From: Streptomyces sp. SID12501
GTDB lineage: Bacteria; Actinomycetota; Actinomycetes; Streptomycetales; Streptomycetaceae
Direction of reading: 5' to 3'
Length of the DNA stretch: 64,000 nucleotides
Assembly (NCBI RefSeq): GCF_010550245.1
Contig: NZ_JAAGLU010000012.1
Location: forward strand, 178,433-242,432
The notes below the pieces were generated by a model that saw only the letters and a list, made by a program, of their open reading frames with translations, ran no database searches and was not told the DNA's origin. Of this stretch, positions 26,575 through 37,396 are shown one piece after another. The position numbers and the translations under genes are program-made. How positions within the stretch are numbered: the stretch's first letter is position 1; each line of letters begins with the position of its first letter.

Positions 26575-27693
26575 TTACTTCCGGCGCTTGTAGAAGGGCA
26601 GCGCCACGACCTCGTACGGCTCGTGGCTGCCCCGGATGTCCACGCCGACGCCCGCCGTACCCGGCGCCGAGTGCGCGGCGTCGACGTACGCCATCGCGAT
26701 CGGCTTCCCGAGGGTGGGGGAGGGGGCGCCCGAGGTGACCTCGCCGATCACCCGGCCGCCGGCGACGACCGCGTACCCGGCGCGCGGGACACGACGGCCC
26801 TCGGCGATCAGGCCGACGAGTACCCGCGGCGGCTCGTACGAAGCGCGCTCGGCGGCCTCGCGCAGGGCCGCGCGGCCCACGAAGTCGCCCGCCTTCTCGA
26901 ACTTGACGACCCGGCCGAGCCCGGCGTCGAAGGGGGTGAGGGAGGTGGTCAGCTCATGCCCGTACAACGGCATGCCCGCCTCCAGGCGCAGCGTGTCCCG
27001 GCAGGACAGCCCGCAGGGGACGAGCCCGACGGGCGTGCCCGCGTCGGTCAGCGCCTGCCACACCTTCTCCGCGTCACCCGGCGCCACGAACAGCTCGAAG
27101 CCGTCTTCGCCGGTGTAGCCGGTGCGCGCGATCAGGGCGGGGACGCCGGCGACCGTCCCGGGCAGGCCCGCGTAGTACTTCAGGCCGTCGAGATCGGCGT
27201 CGGTGAGGGCGGCCAGGATGCCGGGGGCCTCCGGGCCCTGTACGGCGATCAGCGCGTAGGCGTCCCGGTCGTCGCGGACCAGCGCGTCGAAGCCGTCGGC
27301 GCGCTCCAGCAGGGCGTCGAGCACCACCTGTGCGTTACCGGCGTTGGCCACGACCAGGTACTCGGTCTCGGCCAGGCGGTAGACGATCAGGTCGTCCAGG
27401 ATGCCGCCGTCGGACCGGCAGATCATGGTGTAGCGGGCGCGCCCGACGGCGACGGACCCGATGTTGCCGACAAGGGCGTGGTCGAGAAGGGCGGCGGCCT
27501 GGGCCCCCGTCACGGTGATCTCACCCATGTGGGAGAGGTCGAAGAGGCCGGCCTTCGTGCGCACGGCCAGATGCTCGTCGCGTTCGGAGGCGTACCGCAG
27601 GGGCATGTCCCAGCCGGCGAAGTCGGTCATGGTGGCGCCGAGCGAACGATGCAGGGCATCGAGGGCGGTCAGACGCGGAGGGGTGCTGCTCAT
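26575..27693 (-). CDS. gcvT: Glycine cleavage system T protein (aminomethyltransferase)
   Basis: The 372-residue protein transfers the methylene group from H-protein-bound aminomethyl to tetrahydrofolate. Visible motifs are TDFAGWDMPLRY, GLFDLSHMGEI, YTGEDGFELFV and CRDTLRLEAGMPLYGHE. The ATG at 27693 is preceded by GGGAG; an in-frame extension of 17 codons upstream lies in the riboswitch tail and is rejected. It is the first gene behind the glycine riboswitch. Confidence 0.97.
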   Translation of the reverse strand: MSSTPPRLTALDALHRSLGATMTDFAGWDMPLRYASERDEHLAVRTKAGLFDLSHMGEITVTGAQAAALLDHALVGNIGSVAVGRARYTMICRSDGGILDDLIVYRLAETEYLVVANAGNAQVVLDALLERADGFDALVRDDRDAYALIAVQGPEAPGILAALTDADLDGLKYYAGLPGTVAGVPALIARTGYTGEDGFELFVAPGDAEKVWQALTDAGTPVGLVPCGLSCRDTLRLEAGMPLYGHELTTSLTPFDAGLGRVVKFEKAGDFVGRAALREAAERASYEPPRVLVGLIAEGRRVPRAGYAVVAGGRVIGEVTSGAPSPTLGKPIAMAYVDAAHSAPGTAGVGVDIRGSHEPYEVVALPFYKRRK

Positions 27694-27731
27694 CGGTAGT
27701 GCTCCCAGGGCATGACGGCGAGGTCGTTCCT

Positions 27732-27952
27732 CCCCATCTGTCATCGGAACCTGAGAGGTTCATCGTGACCGGAAGCGTGAAAACGCAGGTCACAGACTTG
27801 CACCTTGGGTGGAGCCACTGGTCGTGACGACCGGCGGCCCGCTTTTCAGATGTGCCTCGCCCGCGCGGTAACGGGGCCTGAGAGATTCAAGGGAGGGACT
27901 TGCTCCTTCGGCGTCCGGGTACCCATAGGTGCCCGGAACTCTCCCGCGCGGA
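27732..27952 (-). promoter_or_regulatory. Tandem glycine riboswitch upstream of gcvT
   Basis: On the leftward strand two glycine-aptamer cores follow each other. Aptamer 1 (about 27952-27868) begins GGGAGAGTTCC, has CGCCGAAGGAGCAAG and closes with ATCTCTCAGGCCCC. Aptamer 2 (about 27830-27732) has CCAAGGTGCAAG and ends ACCTCTCAGGTTCC followed by GATGACAGATGGGG, the usual 3' signature. The switch ends some 40 bases before the gcvT start, so glycine binding should turn on glycine cleavage (and probably glyA-sdaA). Confidence 0.88.
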
Positions 27953-28175
27953 TTCAAGCGGCCGGTATGCAGTTGGCGGGCACATCATCGCACGCATTGC
28001 TTCGGCACGGCAGGGGGACCCTTCACAGAGGGGACACAGGCCCGCCACGCATGCGCATACCGGCCTGTAGCAGGCCTGTTGCAGTAAGCGGACCCAATCG
28101 GGAGCCACCGCGTATTACCTTCTCTTTACACTCGACGGGGACGGTACTTCCCGACCCCATGGGAGGACGATCACG

Positions 28176-28856
28176 GTGAACAGGACCACGGCGTACGCGA
28201 CGACCTCGGCCCTCGTACTGACCGAAGCGCTGCCCAAGCAGCCGGCCGCCCCGGCCCGGGAGACGCGCGCCGCGCACCCGGAACCCGTGATCCGCGACCT
28301 GCGGGAGCGCTCGGGCCACAGCCCGCACGGCCTCACCTTCGGCGCCCGCGACCTCGTCGTGGTCACCGGCCTGCCCGGCAGCGGCAAGTCCACGCTGATG
28401 CGCCGGGCGGTGCGCGCCACCGGCATCGACTCCCAGAACACCCGCGACCAGTGGGACGCCCGTACGCCCTCCTTCCTCCCTTACGCCGTCTACCGCCCCC
28501 TCGTCCGCCTCGCCCACTACGCCGGACTGCGCCGCGCCCTGCGCTCCGGCGCCGGCGTCGTCGTGCACGACTGCGGTACGCAGGCCTGGGTGCGCGGCTG
28601 GCTGGCCCGCGAGGCCCGCCGCCGGGGCGGCACCATGCATCTGCTCCTCCTCGACGTCACCCCGGACGAGGCCCTGGAGGGCCAGCGCGAACGCGGCCGG
28701 GGCGTCTCGCGGTACGCGTTCCTGCGCCACCGTCAGGCCGCCTCGCGGCTGCTGCGCTCGGTGGAGAAGGGGAATCTGCCGGAGGGCTGCGGCTCGGCGG
28801 TGCTGATCGACCGGGACGCGGCGGACATCCTGCGCAGGATCGACTTCGCGGACTGA
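28176..28856 (+). CDS. P-loop ATP-binding protein (zeta-toxin/kinase-like)
   Basis: The 226-residue protein has one AAA_33/kinase-like P-loop domain: LVVVTGLPGSGKSTLMRRA near residues 66-84, and VVVHDCGTQ as a possible Walker B strand. An Arg-rich region (ALEGQRERGRGVSRYAFLRHR) could be the lid. It starts at a GTG with GGGAGG nine bases upstream. Such proteins phosphorylate small molecules or nucleotides; the substrate is unknown. It stands divergent from gcvT and just before two sseB genes. Confidence 0.8.
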   Translation: MNRTTAYATTSALVLTEALPKQPAAPARETRAAHPEPVIRDLRERSGHSPHGLTFGARDLVVVTGLPGSGKSTLMRRAVRATGIDSQNTRDQWDARTPSFLPYAVYRPLVRLAHYAGLRRALRSGAGVVVHDCGTQAWVRGWLAREARRRGGTMHLLLLDVTPDEALEGQRERGRGVSRYAFLRHRQAASRLLRSVEKGNLPEGCGSAVLIDRDAADILRRIDFAD

Positions 28857-28949
28857 CCGACGTATGCGCCGGGGCCGGTTAGGGTTTTGCCCATTAAGGG
28901 ACTCCCACCCAGGGGCTCAGGGCAGCGGTTCACAGCAGGCGGTAGGCAG

Positions 28950-29750
28950 ATGGACATCCCGGCGGACCTCCCCCCGGACTTTCCCGGGGGCTTCCCCGCA
29001 CAGGCACATGCGTATTCGCACGGCGGTTGGCCCGGCAACGAGCTGGAGGAGGTGCTCTCGGCATCCCTCGGCGTCCCCGGCGCGGGCGCCCGCATCGTCG
29101 AGGTCCTCGGCCGCAGCTTCGTCTGGGTCCCCCTCCCGTCCGGCGGCGGCCCCCACACCGGCCCCCTCGACCTGCCCACGATGGACATCCAGGGCCAGGC
29201 GTACGTACCGGTCTTCAGCTCGGAGGAACAGTTCCGGCAGGTCGTCGGCGGCCATGTGTCGTACACCGTGGCCCCCGCCGTCGAGTTCGCCCGGGGCCTG
29301 CAGCCCCAGGTCGGCATCGCCGTGAACCCGGACGGCATGGTCGGCGTCCCCCTGCCCCCGCAGGCCGTGGCCCAGCTCTGCCGTTCCGGCCGCACCGTCC
29401 TCGACGGCGTCGGCGGCGGACGCGTCCGCCTCTACGAGCCCAACTGGCAGGAGGACCCGGTCGACTTCCTCACCGCCGCGGCGGTGGAGTTCGCGGGCAC
29501 GGGCGTGGTCCGGACGGCCCGCCGCTGCCTGGCGGCGATCGAAACGGCCGCCCCCGTCATGTTCGTCGGCGTCGAGCTCTCCCCCTGGGACCCGCTGGCC
29601 CGCACCATCCCGATGGACGCCCTGGCCAGAGCACTGGGCCACACACCCTCCCCCTGGCCGGTGAACCTGGTCTTCCTGGACATAGCCCAGGACCCGGTGA
29701 CGGACTGGCTGCGGGAGCGGGTCCGGCCCTTCTACCAGCACGGTTACTGA
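28950..29750 (+). CDS. sseB: SseB-family protein (enhanced serine sensitivity), copy 1
   Basis: The 266-residue protein has the SseB layout: an N-terminal domain with FVWVPLPSGG and YVPVFSSEEQFRQVV, then VAPAVEFARGLQPQVGIAVNPDG, and a C-terminal domain ending DPVTDWLRERVRPFYQ. E. coli sseB was named for effects on serine sensitivity; the biochemistry is not established. Placement beside glycine and serine genes fits that link. The ATG at 28950 is chosen because the Pro/Gly-rich upstream codons are not conserved-looking; the ribosome site is weak. Confidence 0.85.
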   Translation: MDIPADLPPDFPGGFPAQAHAYSHGGWPGNELEEVLSASLGVPGAGARIVEVLGRSFVWVPLPSGGGPHTGPLDLPTMDIQGQAYVPVFSSEEQFRQVVGGHVSYTVAPAVEFARGLQPQVGIAVNPDGMVGVPLPPQAVAQLCRSGRTVLDGVGGGRVRLYEPNWQEDPVDFLTAAAVEFAGTGVVRTARRCLAAIETAAPVMFVGVELSPWDPLARTIPMDALARALGHTPSPWPVNLVFLDIAQDPVTDWLRERVRPFYQHGY

Positions 29751-29955
29751 TGAACCTGCCTGAGGCGCGGCCTCCTGGGGGTGCGGGGCCGGGGCACGGT
29801 GCGGCTCCGCCGCGGGACGCGACCGGCCACAATGGCCCGCAGTCGCCGAAAATCAGTGAGTTCCGAGCTCTTGGGCGGCTTCCACGGACCGTCTCTGTCA
29901 GTGGCGCCGCATAAACTAGAACGCACAACTCGGTCAGGGTTACGAAGGGGCGGTA

Positions 29956-30771
29956 ATGGTGAGCGCGTCGGGCACGGCCGCGGCCGGTCAGGTCGAGCAC
30001 ATGCTGCGCCAAGTCACGCCCGGGCGTTACGACGCCTACGAGGCGCTCCTGCGCGCCCTCGCGACCCCGTCCTCCGGCCAGATCTGGATGCTGCTCTGGC
30101 ACGGCCAGGCCGGTTCCCCCGACGCGCAGTACGGAAACATGCAGGTCGACGGGTACGGCTACGCGCCCTGTGTGACCTCTGCCCAGGAGCTGTCGGTCAG
30201 TGGCTGGAACAGGTCGTACGAGGTGGTCGACGGTCTCGACGTGGCCCGCACCCTCTACCCGGACCAGTACGGCCTCTGGCTCAACCCGCACTCCCCGGGC
30301 GGCGGCGTCGGCATTCCCTGGCTCGACCTGCGCCGGATCGCGGCGGGCCTGGAACGCCAGCCCGCCGGCCCCCTGCGGCTGGCCGAACCCGGCATCGAGA
30401 TCCCGCAGTTCTACGCCCTCCTCTCGCAGAACGCCCACCGCACCCCGGCGGTCCGCTCGCTGCGCCGCGCCTGGGTGCAGCCCGCGCTCGGCGCGCCGTA
30501 TCTGGCCATCGGGCTGGACGTGTACGACACGTCGCCGCCCGCCGTGGACTCGGTGCGCGCGATGATGCAGCAGTCGATCGGGGCGGTCCCCGACGGGCTG
30601 CCGGTGTCGACGGTCGCGATGTCGGACGAGCAGGACCCGGTCGTGATGTGGCTGCGCGCGAACGCCCGGCCGTTCTACGACCGGGAGGCCCACGCGATCG
30701 CCGCCCCGGCCCAGGCTCCGCAGTCCCCGGCCGGCGGATACGGGTATCCGCCCGCGCGGGGTCGTTACTGA
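29956..30771 (+). CDS. SseB-family protein, copy 2
   Basis: The 271-residue protein is a second SseB-type protein. It shares with copy 1 the C-terminal pattern SDEQDPVVMWLRANARPFYDRE and a central GLWLNPHSPGGGVGIPW that corresponds to the VNPDGMVGVPL segment. The N-terminal third differs (QVEHMLRQVTPGRYDAYEALLRAL). The C-terminus is Pro/Ala/Gly-rich. It lies 205 bp after copy 1 in the same direction. The function is unknown. Confidence 0.85.
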   Translation: MVSASGTAAAGQVEHMLRQVTPGRYDAYEALLRALATPSSGQIWMLLWHGQAGSPDAQYGNMQVDGYGYAPCVTSAQELSVSGWNRSYEVVDGLDVARTLYPDQYGLWLNPHSPGGGVGIPWLDLRRIAAGLERQPAGPLRLAEPGIEIPQFYALLSQNAHRTPAVRSLRRAWVQPALGAPYLAIGLDVYDTSPPAVDSVRAMMQQSIGAVPDGLPVSTVAMSDEQDPVVMWLRANARPFYDREAHAIAAPAQAPQSPAGGYGYPPARGRY

Positions 30772-31193
30772 GCGGAGTTTCACACGTACGGCCGAATTTG
30801 CGCGCCACTGTCTTCGCGCGTAGATAGCGACGAATAGTCGCGATAGTGTGCGGATGTTCCTTCTGCACCAACTGCCCCGCGTCCGAGGGTCGTTACCCGC
30901 TGTTCGGATAACGGAATCCACAGGACAGCATCACGGTTGCGCATACTTTCGCCGACAGACCTTTCACGTGATCGCCGAATCACTGAAGACTCGCCTGTCA
31001 GACGATGGGGTCACCGATCCTGCAGTCGGCAGCGCATGGCTAAGTCGACTAATCAGCACGGATCGTCAGCAGGAACGAACAGCCGGTTATCCGGGCCGCA
31101 CCATCTGCGGCCCGTACCCGGCGAGCAAGTGAATCAAGCCGCAGACAGCGGCAGGCGTAGGCCGGTCACCACCGGCGAGAGGGGTCGGGTCCT
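30772..31193. other. Promoter/leader region of the oligopeptide transporter operon
   Basis: This 422-bp gap is moderately AT-richer than its neighbours and must hold the transporter operon promoter. A perfect 9-bp stem-loop (CGGGCCGCA, 31092-31100, with 31106-31114, five-base loop) lies 80 bp before the first gene. No gene was recognised. Confidence 0.45.
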
Positions 31194-32192
31194 GTGACCG
31201 CACCGATCGAGACCACCGCAGCGGCAGCCGAGGTACAGCCGGAGGCTGTGCTCGCCGGCGCCGGTAAGGGGCAGATCGAGGGCCGTTCCCTGGGGCAGAT
31301 CGCCTGGTCCCGGTTCAAGAGGGACAAGGTGGCGGTCGCCGGCGGCGTCATCGTCATCCTGCTGGTTCTGCTCGCGATCCTCTCCCGGCCCATCCAGGCG
31401 CTGTTCGGCCTCGACCCCAATGCCTTCAACCAGGATCTGATCGACCCCAACACCTCCCTCCCCACGGGCGGCTTCGGCGGCATGACCTGGGACCACCCGC
31501 TCGGTGTCGAACCGAAGTTCGGGCGCGACATCGCCACCCGCATCCTGGAGGGCTCCTGGGTCTCGCTGGTCGTCGCCTTCGGCGCCACGATCCTGTCCAA
31601 CGTGATCGGCACGATCCTGGGTGTGGTCGCCGGCTACTACGGCGGACGGGTCGACACGATCATCAGCCGGATGATGGACACCTTCCTCGCCTTCCCTCTC
31701 CTGCTGTTCGCCATCGCCATCTCCGCCACGCTGCAGGGCGGCGCGTTCGGCTTGGAAGGGCTCCCGCTCCACATCAGCGTGCTGATCTTCGTCATCGGCT
31801 TCTTCAACTGGCCGTACCTGGGACGCATCGTCCGCGGCCAGACGCTGGCCCTGCGTGAGCGCGAGTTCGTGGACGCCTCCCGCGGAATGGGCGCCAGGGG
31901 GCCGTACATCCTCTTCCGGGAGCTGCTGCCCAACCTGGTCGGCCCGATCATCGTCTACTCGACGCTGCTCATCCCGACCAACATCCTCTTCGAGGCCTCG
32001 CTGAGCTTCCTCGGCGTCGGTATCCAGCCCCCGCAGGCGTCCTGGGGCGGCATGCTCAACCAGGCGGTCACCTACTACCAGGTCGACCCGCAGTTCATGA
32101 TCGTGCCCGGCCTCGCCATCTTCGTGACCGTTCTGGCGTTCAACCTGCTCGGCGACGGTCTCCGGGACGCACTCGACCCGCGCAGCCGCTGA
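31194..32192 (+). CDS. oppC: Oligopeptide ABC transporter permease (OppC/DppC type)
   Basis: The 332-residue inner membrane protein has a cytoplasmic N-terminus of about 45 residues and six membrane segments. DppC/OppC signatures are DHPLGVEPKFGRDIATRI and the coupling-helix EFVDASRGMGARGPYILFRELLPN. GTG start. It opens a five-gene operon in the order permease C, binding protein, permease B, ATPase D, ATPase F. I recall the same order in S. coelicolor SCO5476-5480. Confidence 0.93.
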   Translation: MTAPIETTAAAAEVQPEAVLAGAGKGQIEGRSLGQIAWSRFKRDKVAVAGGVIVILLVLLAILSRPIQALFGLDPNAFNQDLIDPNTSLPTGGFGGMTWDHPLGVEPKFGRDIATRILEGSWVSLVVAFGATILSNVIGTILGVVAGYYGGRVDTIISRMMDTFLAFPLLLFAIAISATLQGGAFGLEGLPLHISVLIFVIGFFNWPYLGRIVRGQTLALREREFVDASRGMGARGPYILFRELLPNLVGPIIVYSTLLIPTNILFEASLSFLGVGIQPPQASWGGMLNQAVTYYQVDPQFMIVPGLAIFVTVLAFNLLGDGLRDALDPRSR

Positions 32193-32248
32193 TGCGGCCG
32201 TGTCGGGAGTTCAGCAAGTTTCCACTAATGGAGGAGAAGCAGACCATC

Positions 32249-34000
32249 ATGCGAAGGTCAGCGCTGGCCGCGGTTGCGGCGATCGGATCTGCGAGCCTGT
32301 TGCTCGCGGGCTGCAGTAAAGCCGATGACGGTAAGACGGACGACGGTACCAAGGCGGCCGGCGCCAACGCGGCGACCACGGGCGTCGTCAACGTGTCCGA
32401 CAAGACGGGGGGCACGGTCACCTACGAGCTGTCCGACGTCCCGGACTCCTTCGACCCCGGCAACACGTACTACGGGTACATGCTCAACTTCAGCCGGCTG
32501 TACGCCCGCTCGCTGATGACCTACAAGCCCGGTCCGGGCGAGAAGGGCAACGAGCTGGCCCCGGACCTCGCCGAGAGCCCCGGTGTGCCCAGCGACGGCG
32601 GTAAGACCTGGACGTACAAGCTCCGTTCGGGGCTGAAGTACCAGGACGGCACCGCGATCACCTCGAAGGACGTCAAGTACGCCGTCGAGCGCTCCAACTT
32701 CGCGCGTGACGTGCTCTCCCTCGGCCCGAACTACTTCCAGCAGTTCCTCGACGGCGGCGACAAGTACAAGGGTCCGTACAAGGACAAGAGCGCCGACGGC
32801 CTCGCGTCCATCCAGACGCCGGACGACACCACGATCGTCTTCAAGCTGAACCGCGCCTTCCAGGAGTTCGACTACCTGACCGCGCAGCCGCAGACGGCGC
32901 CGGTGCCCCAGTCCAAGGACAAGGGCATCGACTACGCCAAGAACATCGTGTCCTCGGGCTCCTACCAGTTCGAGAGCTACGACGAGGGCAAGTCGGCCGT
33001 CCTCGTCCGCAACAAGAACTGGGACGCCGCGACCGACCCGCTGCGCAAGCAGTACCCGGACAAGATCGTGGTCAACCTGAAGGTCAACCCGGAGACCATC
33101 GACCAGGACGTCCAGGCCGGTAAGGCGATCGACCTCGGTGGTACGGGTGTCCAGGCCGCGACCCAGGCCGACGTCGTCAGCAACGCCGACAAGAAGGCCA
33201 GCACCGACAACACCTACGGTGGCCGTCTCGTCTACATGGCGATCAACACCAAGCTGAAGCCGTTCGACAACGTCGACTGCCGCAAGGCCGTGCAGTACGC
33301 GATCGACAAGGTCTCGGTGCAGACCGCCGAGGGCGGCCCGATCCGCGGTGACATCGCCACGACCGTCCTCCCGCCCGACATCCCGGGCTACGTGAAGTCG
33401 GACGTCTACGCCACCAAGGACAACAAGGGTGACGTGACCAAGGCCAAGGACGCCCTCAAGGCCTGTGGCCAGACCACCATCAACACCAGCATCACCGCGC
33501 GCAGTGACCGTCCGGCCGAGATCGACGCGGCCACCGCGATCATCAACTCGCTGAAGAAGGCCGGCATCAACGCCAGCCTGAAGCAGTTCCCGTCGGGCAA
33601 GTACTTCACCGACTACGCGGGTGTCCCGAAGTGGGACGCGGAGAACAACGTCGGTCTGATGATGATGCAGTGGGGTGCCGACTGGCCGGCCGGCTTCGGC
33701 TTCCTCCAGCAGATCCTCAACGGCTCCGCCATCGGGGCCTCGGGCAACACCAACCTCTCGCAGTTCGACGACAAGAGCGTCAACGACCTGCTGGGGAAGG
33801 CGATCGGCACCGAGGACAAGACCACGCGTGAGGGTATGTACGCCGAGATCGACAAGAAGACGATGGACGCGGCCGCGCTCGTTCCGCTGACCTACTTCAA
33901 GGTCCTGCTCTACCGCCCGGCCAACTTCACCAACCTGGTGTCCACGTCGGCCTTCAGCGGTCAGTACGACTACCTCAACATCGGCACCACGAAGAAGTAG
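32249..34000 (+). CDS. oppA: Oligopeptide-binding lipoprotein (SBP family 5)
   Basis: The 583-residue extracytoplasmic solute-binding protein is lipid-anchored: signal peptide ending in LLLAGCS, with Cys about residue 21. The mature part has family-5 motifs (SLGPNYFQQF, GSYQFESYDEGKSAVLVRN, KAVQYAIDKVSVQ). The ATG at 32249 is preceded by GGAGGAG; an ATG seven codons earlier overlaps that ribosome site. It captures peptides for the neighbouring permease. The codon bias is strong, as in highly expressed genes, and a stem-loop follows the stop. Confidence 0.95.
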   Translation: MRRSALAAVAAIGSASLLLAGCSKADDGKTDDGTKAAGANAATTGVVNVSDKTGGTVTYELSDVPDSFDPGNTYYGYMLNFSRLYARSLMTYKPGPGEKGNELAPDLAESPGVPSDGGKTWTYKLRSGLKYQDGTAITSKDVKYAVERSNFARDVLSLGPNYFQQFLDGGDKYKGPYKDKSADGLASIQTPDDTTIVFKLNRAFQEFDYLTAQPQTAPVPQSKDKGIDYAKNIVSSGSYQFESYDEGKSAVLVRNKNWDAATDPLRKQYPDKIVVNLKVNPETIDQDVQAGKAIDLGGTGVQAATQADVVSNADKKASTDNTYGGRLVYMAINTKLKPFDNVDCRKAVQYAIDKVSVQTAEGGPIRGDIATTVLPPDIPGYVKSDVYATKDNKGDVTKAKDALKACGQTTINTSITARSDRPAEIDAATAIINSLKKAGINASLKQFPSGKYFTDYAGVPKWDAENNVGLMMMQWGADWPAGFGFLQQILNGSAIGASGNTNLSQFDDKSVNDLLGKAIGTEDKTTREGMYAEIDKKTMDAAALVPLTYFKVLLYRPANFTNLVSTSAFSGQYDYLNIGTTKK

Positions 34001-34026
34001 CAGCCCCGGAAGGCAGGTGAAGGCAT

Positions 34027-34060
34027 TGGTGCCCGCGGGCTTCGCAGCCCGCGGGCACCA
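34027..34060 (+). promoter_or_regulatory. Perfect 15-bp intercistronic stem-loop
   Basis: TGGTGCCCGCGGGCT (34027-34041) pairs fully with 34046-34060 across a four-base TCGC loop. It sits between the binding-protein and permease-B genes, 27 bp after the stop and 11 bp before the next start. It probably protects or partly terminates the upstream mRNA so that the binding protein is made in excess; it may also limit access to the oppB start, which has no clear ribosome site. Confidence 0.7.
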
Positions 34061-34071
34061 GGCCGATCCCC

Positions 34072-35079
34072 GTGATCTCGTACATCCTCCGTCGGACGTT
34101 CGCGGCAGTGATCCTGCTGCTGGTCGTCACCGCGGTGACCTTCGCCATCTTCTTCCTGCTGCCACGGTTCGCCGGTCAGACGGCCGACCAGCTGGCCCAG
34201 CAGTACATCGGGAAGAGCCCGTCGGCGGCGGACATCGCTGCGGTCAAGCGCAACCTCGGTCTGGACGACCCCCTGTACCTCCAGTACTGGCACTTCATCA
34301 AGGGGATCGTGTCCGGTGCCACCTATGACCTGGGCCCCACCACGACACAGTGCAACGCGCCGTGCTTCGGCTACTCCTTCAAGACCCATGTCGAGGTCTG
34401 GCCGCAGCTCACCTCCCGTCTTCCGGTGACGATCTCGCTCGCCGCCGGCGCGGCCGTGATGTGGCTGGTGTCCGGTGTGGCGATCGGTGTCATCTCCGCG
34501 CTGAAGCCCGGCTCCTTCTTCGACCGGTCCTTCATGGGCGTCGCCCTCGCCGGTGTTTCGCTGCCCATGTTCTTCACCGGCAACCTGGCGCTGCTTCTCT
34601 TCACGTACCAATGGCCGATCTTCGGTCGAACGTATGTGCCGTTCACCGAGAATCCGGCGCAGTGGGCCAACACGCTGTTCCCGGCCTGGTGTTCACTCGC
34701 CCTCCTCTACTCCGCCATCTACGCACGGCTCACCCGCTCGGGGATGCTGGAGACGATGAACGAGGACTTCATCCGCACGGCCCGCGCCAAGGGCCTGCGG
34801 GAACGCAAGGTCGTCGTCCGGCACGGACTGCGGGCCGCGCTGACGCCGATCATCACCGTGTTCGGCATGGACCTGGGCCTGCTGCTCGGCGGTGCGCTGA
34901 TCACCGAGACGGTGTTCTCGCTGCATGGCGTCGGTGAGTACGCGGTGCAGGGCATCAAGGACAACGACCTGCCGCCGATCCTCGGCGTCACCCTGCTCGC
35001 CGCCCTCTTCGTCGTTGTCGCAAATCTTCTGGTGGACCTGCTCTATGCTGCCGCCGACCCGCGGGTGAGGCTCTCGTGA
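34072..35079 (+). CDS. oppB: Oligopeptide ABC transporter permease (OppB/DppB type)
   Basis: The 335-residue protein has the DppB pattern: MISYILRRTFAAVILLLVV as first membrane segment, then TADQLAQQYIGKSPS, and the EAA-type loop MNEDFIRTARAKGLRERKVVVRHGLR. A roughly 20-residue insertion with two cysteines (TTQCNAPCFGYSF) is present in the first periplasmic loop. GTG start directly after the stem-loop. It overlaps oppD by GTGA. Confidence 0.93.
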   Translation: MISYILRRTFAAVILLLVVTAVTFAIFFLLPRFAGQTADQLAQQYIGKSPSAADIAAVKRNLGLDDPLYLQYWHFIKGIVSGATYDLGPTTTQCNAPCFGYSFKTHVEVWPQLTSRLPVTISLAAGAAVMWLVSGVAIGVISALKPGSFFDRSFMGVALAGVSLPMFFTGNLALLLFTYQWPIFGRTYVPFTENPAQWANTLFPAWCSLALLYSAIYARLTRSGMLETMNEDFIRTARAKGLRERKVVVRHGLRAALTPIITVFGMDLGLLLGGALITETVFSLHGVGEYAVQGIKDNDLPPILGVTLLAALFVVVANLLVDLLYAAADPRVRLS

Positions 35080-36163
35080 CCGAACTGTCCAGTACCGGTG
35101 CCGCGGTGGGCGAACCCTCGCCCTCCAACGAGCCCAGTGCCTTCCTCGAAGTCCGCGACCTCAAGGTCCACTTCCCGACCGACGACGGCCTGGTCAAGTC
35201 CGTCGACGGACTCAGCTTCCAGCTGGAGAAGGGCAAAACCCTCTCCATCGTGGGCGAGTCCGGCTCCGGCAAGTCCGTCACCTCGCTGGCCATCATGGGC
35301 CTGCACCGGCTCGGCGCCCGGGGCAAGAACGTCCAGATGTCCGGCGAGATCTGGCTCGACGGCAAGGAACTGGTCGGCGCGGCCCCGGACGAGGTACGCA
35401 AGCTGCGGGGCCGCGAGATGGCGATGATCTTCCAGGATCCGCTGTCCGCGATGCACCCGTACTACACGATCGGCAACCAGATCGTGGAGGCCTACCGGGT
35501 CCACAACGACGTCAGCAAGAAGGTCGCCCGCAAGCGCGCGATCGAGATGCTCGACCGCGTCGGCATCCCCGAACCCGACAAGCGCGTCGACGGCTACCCG
35601 CACGAGTTCTCCGGCGGTATGCGCCAGCGCGCGATGATCGCGATGGCGCTGGTCAACAACCCCGAGCTGCTCATCGCGGACGAGCCGACCACCGCCCTCG
35701 ACGTGACCGTCCAGGCGCAGATCCTCGACCTGATCCGGGACCTGCAGAAGGAGTTCGGCTCCGCGGTCGTCCTCATCACGCACGACCTCGGCGTGGTCGC
35801 CGAGATCGCCGACGAGGTCCTGGTGATGTACGGCGGCCGGTGCGTGGAGCGCGGTCCGGTCGACGAGATCTTCGAGCAGCCGCAGCACCCGTACACCTGG
35901 GGTCTGCTCGGTTCCATGCCCCGCATCGACCGGGAGACCTCCGAGCGGCTCATCCCCGTCAAGGGGCAGCCGCCGAGCCTCATCAACGTCCCCTCGGGCT
36001 GCGCCTTCCATCCGCGCTGCCCGTACGCGGACATCCCCAAGGGCGACGTCACCCGTACCGTGCGCCCGGAGCTCCAGCAGGTCGTCGGCGGACACTTCTC
36101 CGCCTGCCACCTCTCGCCGGAGGACCGTACGCGGATCTGGACCGAAGAGATTGCGCCGAAGCT

Positions 36164-36167
<4 letters not shown>
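35076..36167 (+). CDS. oppD: Oligopeptide ABC transporter ATP-binding protein (OppD/DppD type)
   Basis: The 363-residue ATPase has Walker A GESGSGKSVTSLA, the signature FSGGMRQRAMIAMAL, Walker B LLIADEPTTALDVT, the H-loop ITHDLGVVAE, and the C-terminal oligopeptide-transporter extension with the CAFHPRCPYA cysteine motif. It starts at the GTG within the oppB stop and overlaps oppF in the same way, so the three are translationally coupled. Confidence 0.95.
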
Positions 36168-37363
<1,196 letters not shown>

Positions 37364-37396
37364 GCATGACGAGTTGGCAAAGTCATGCACATGCCT

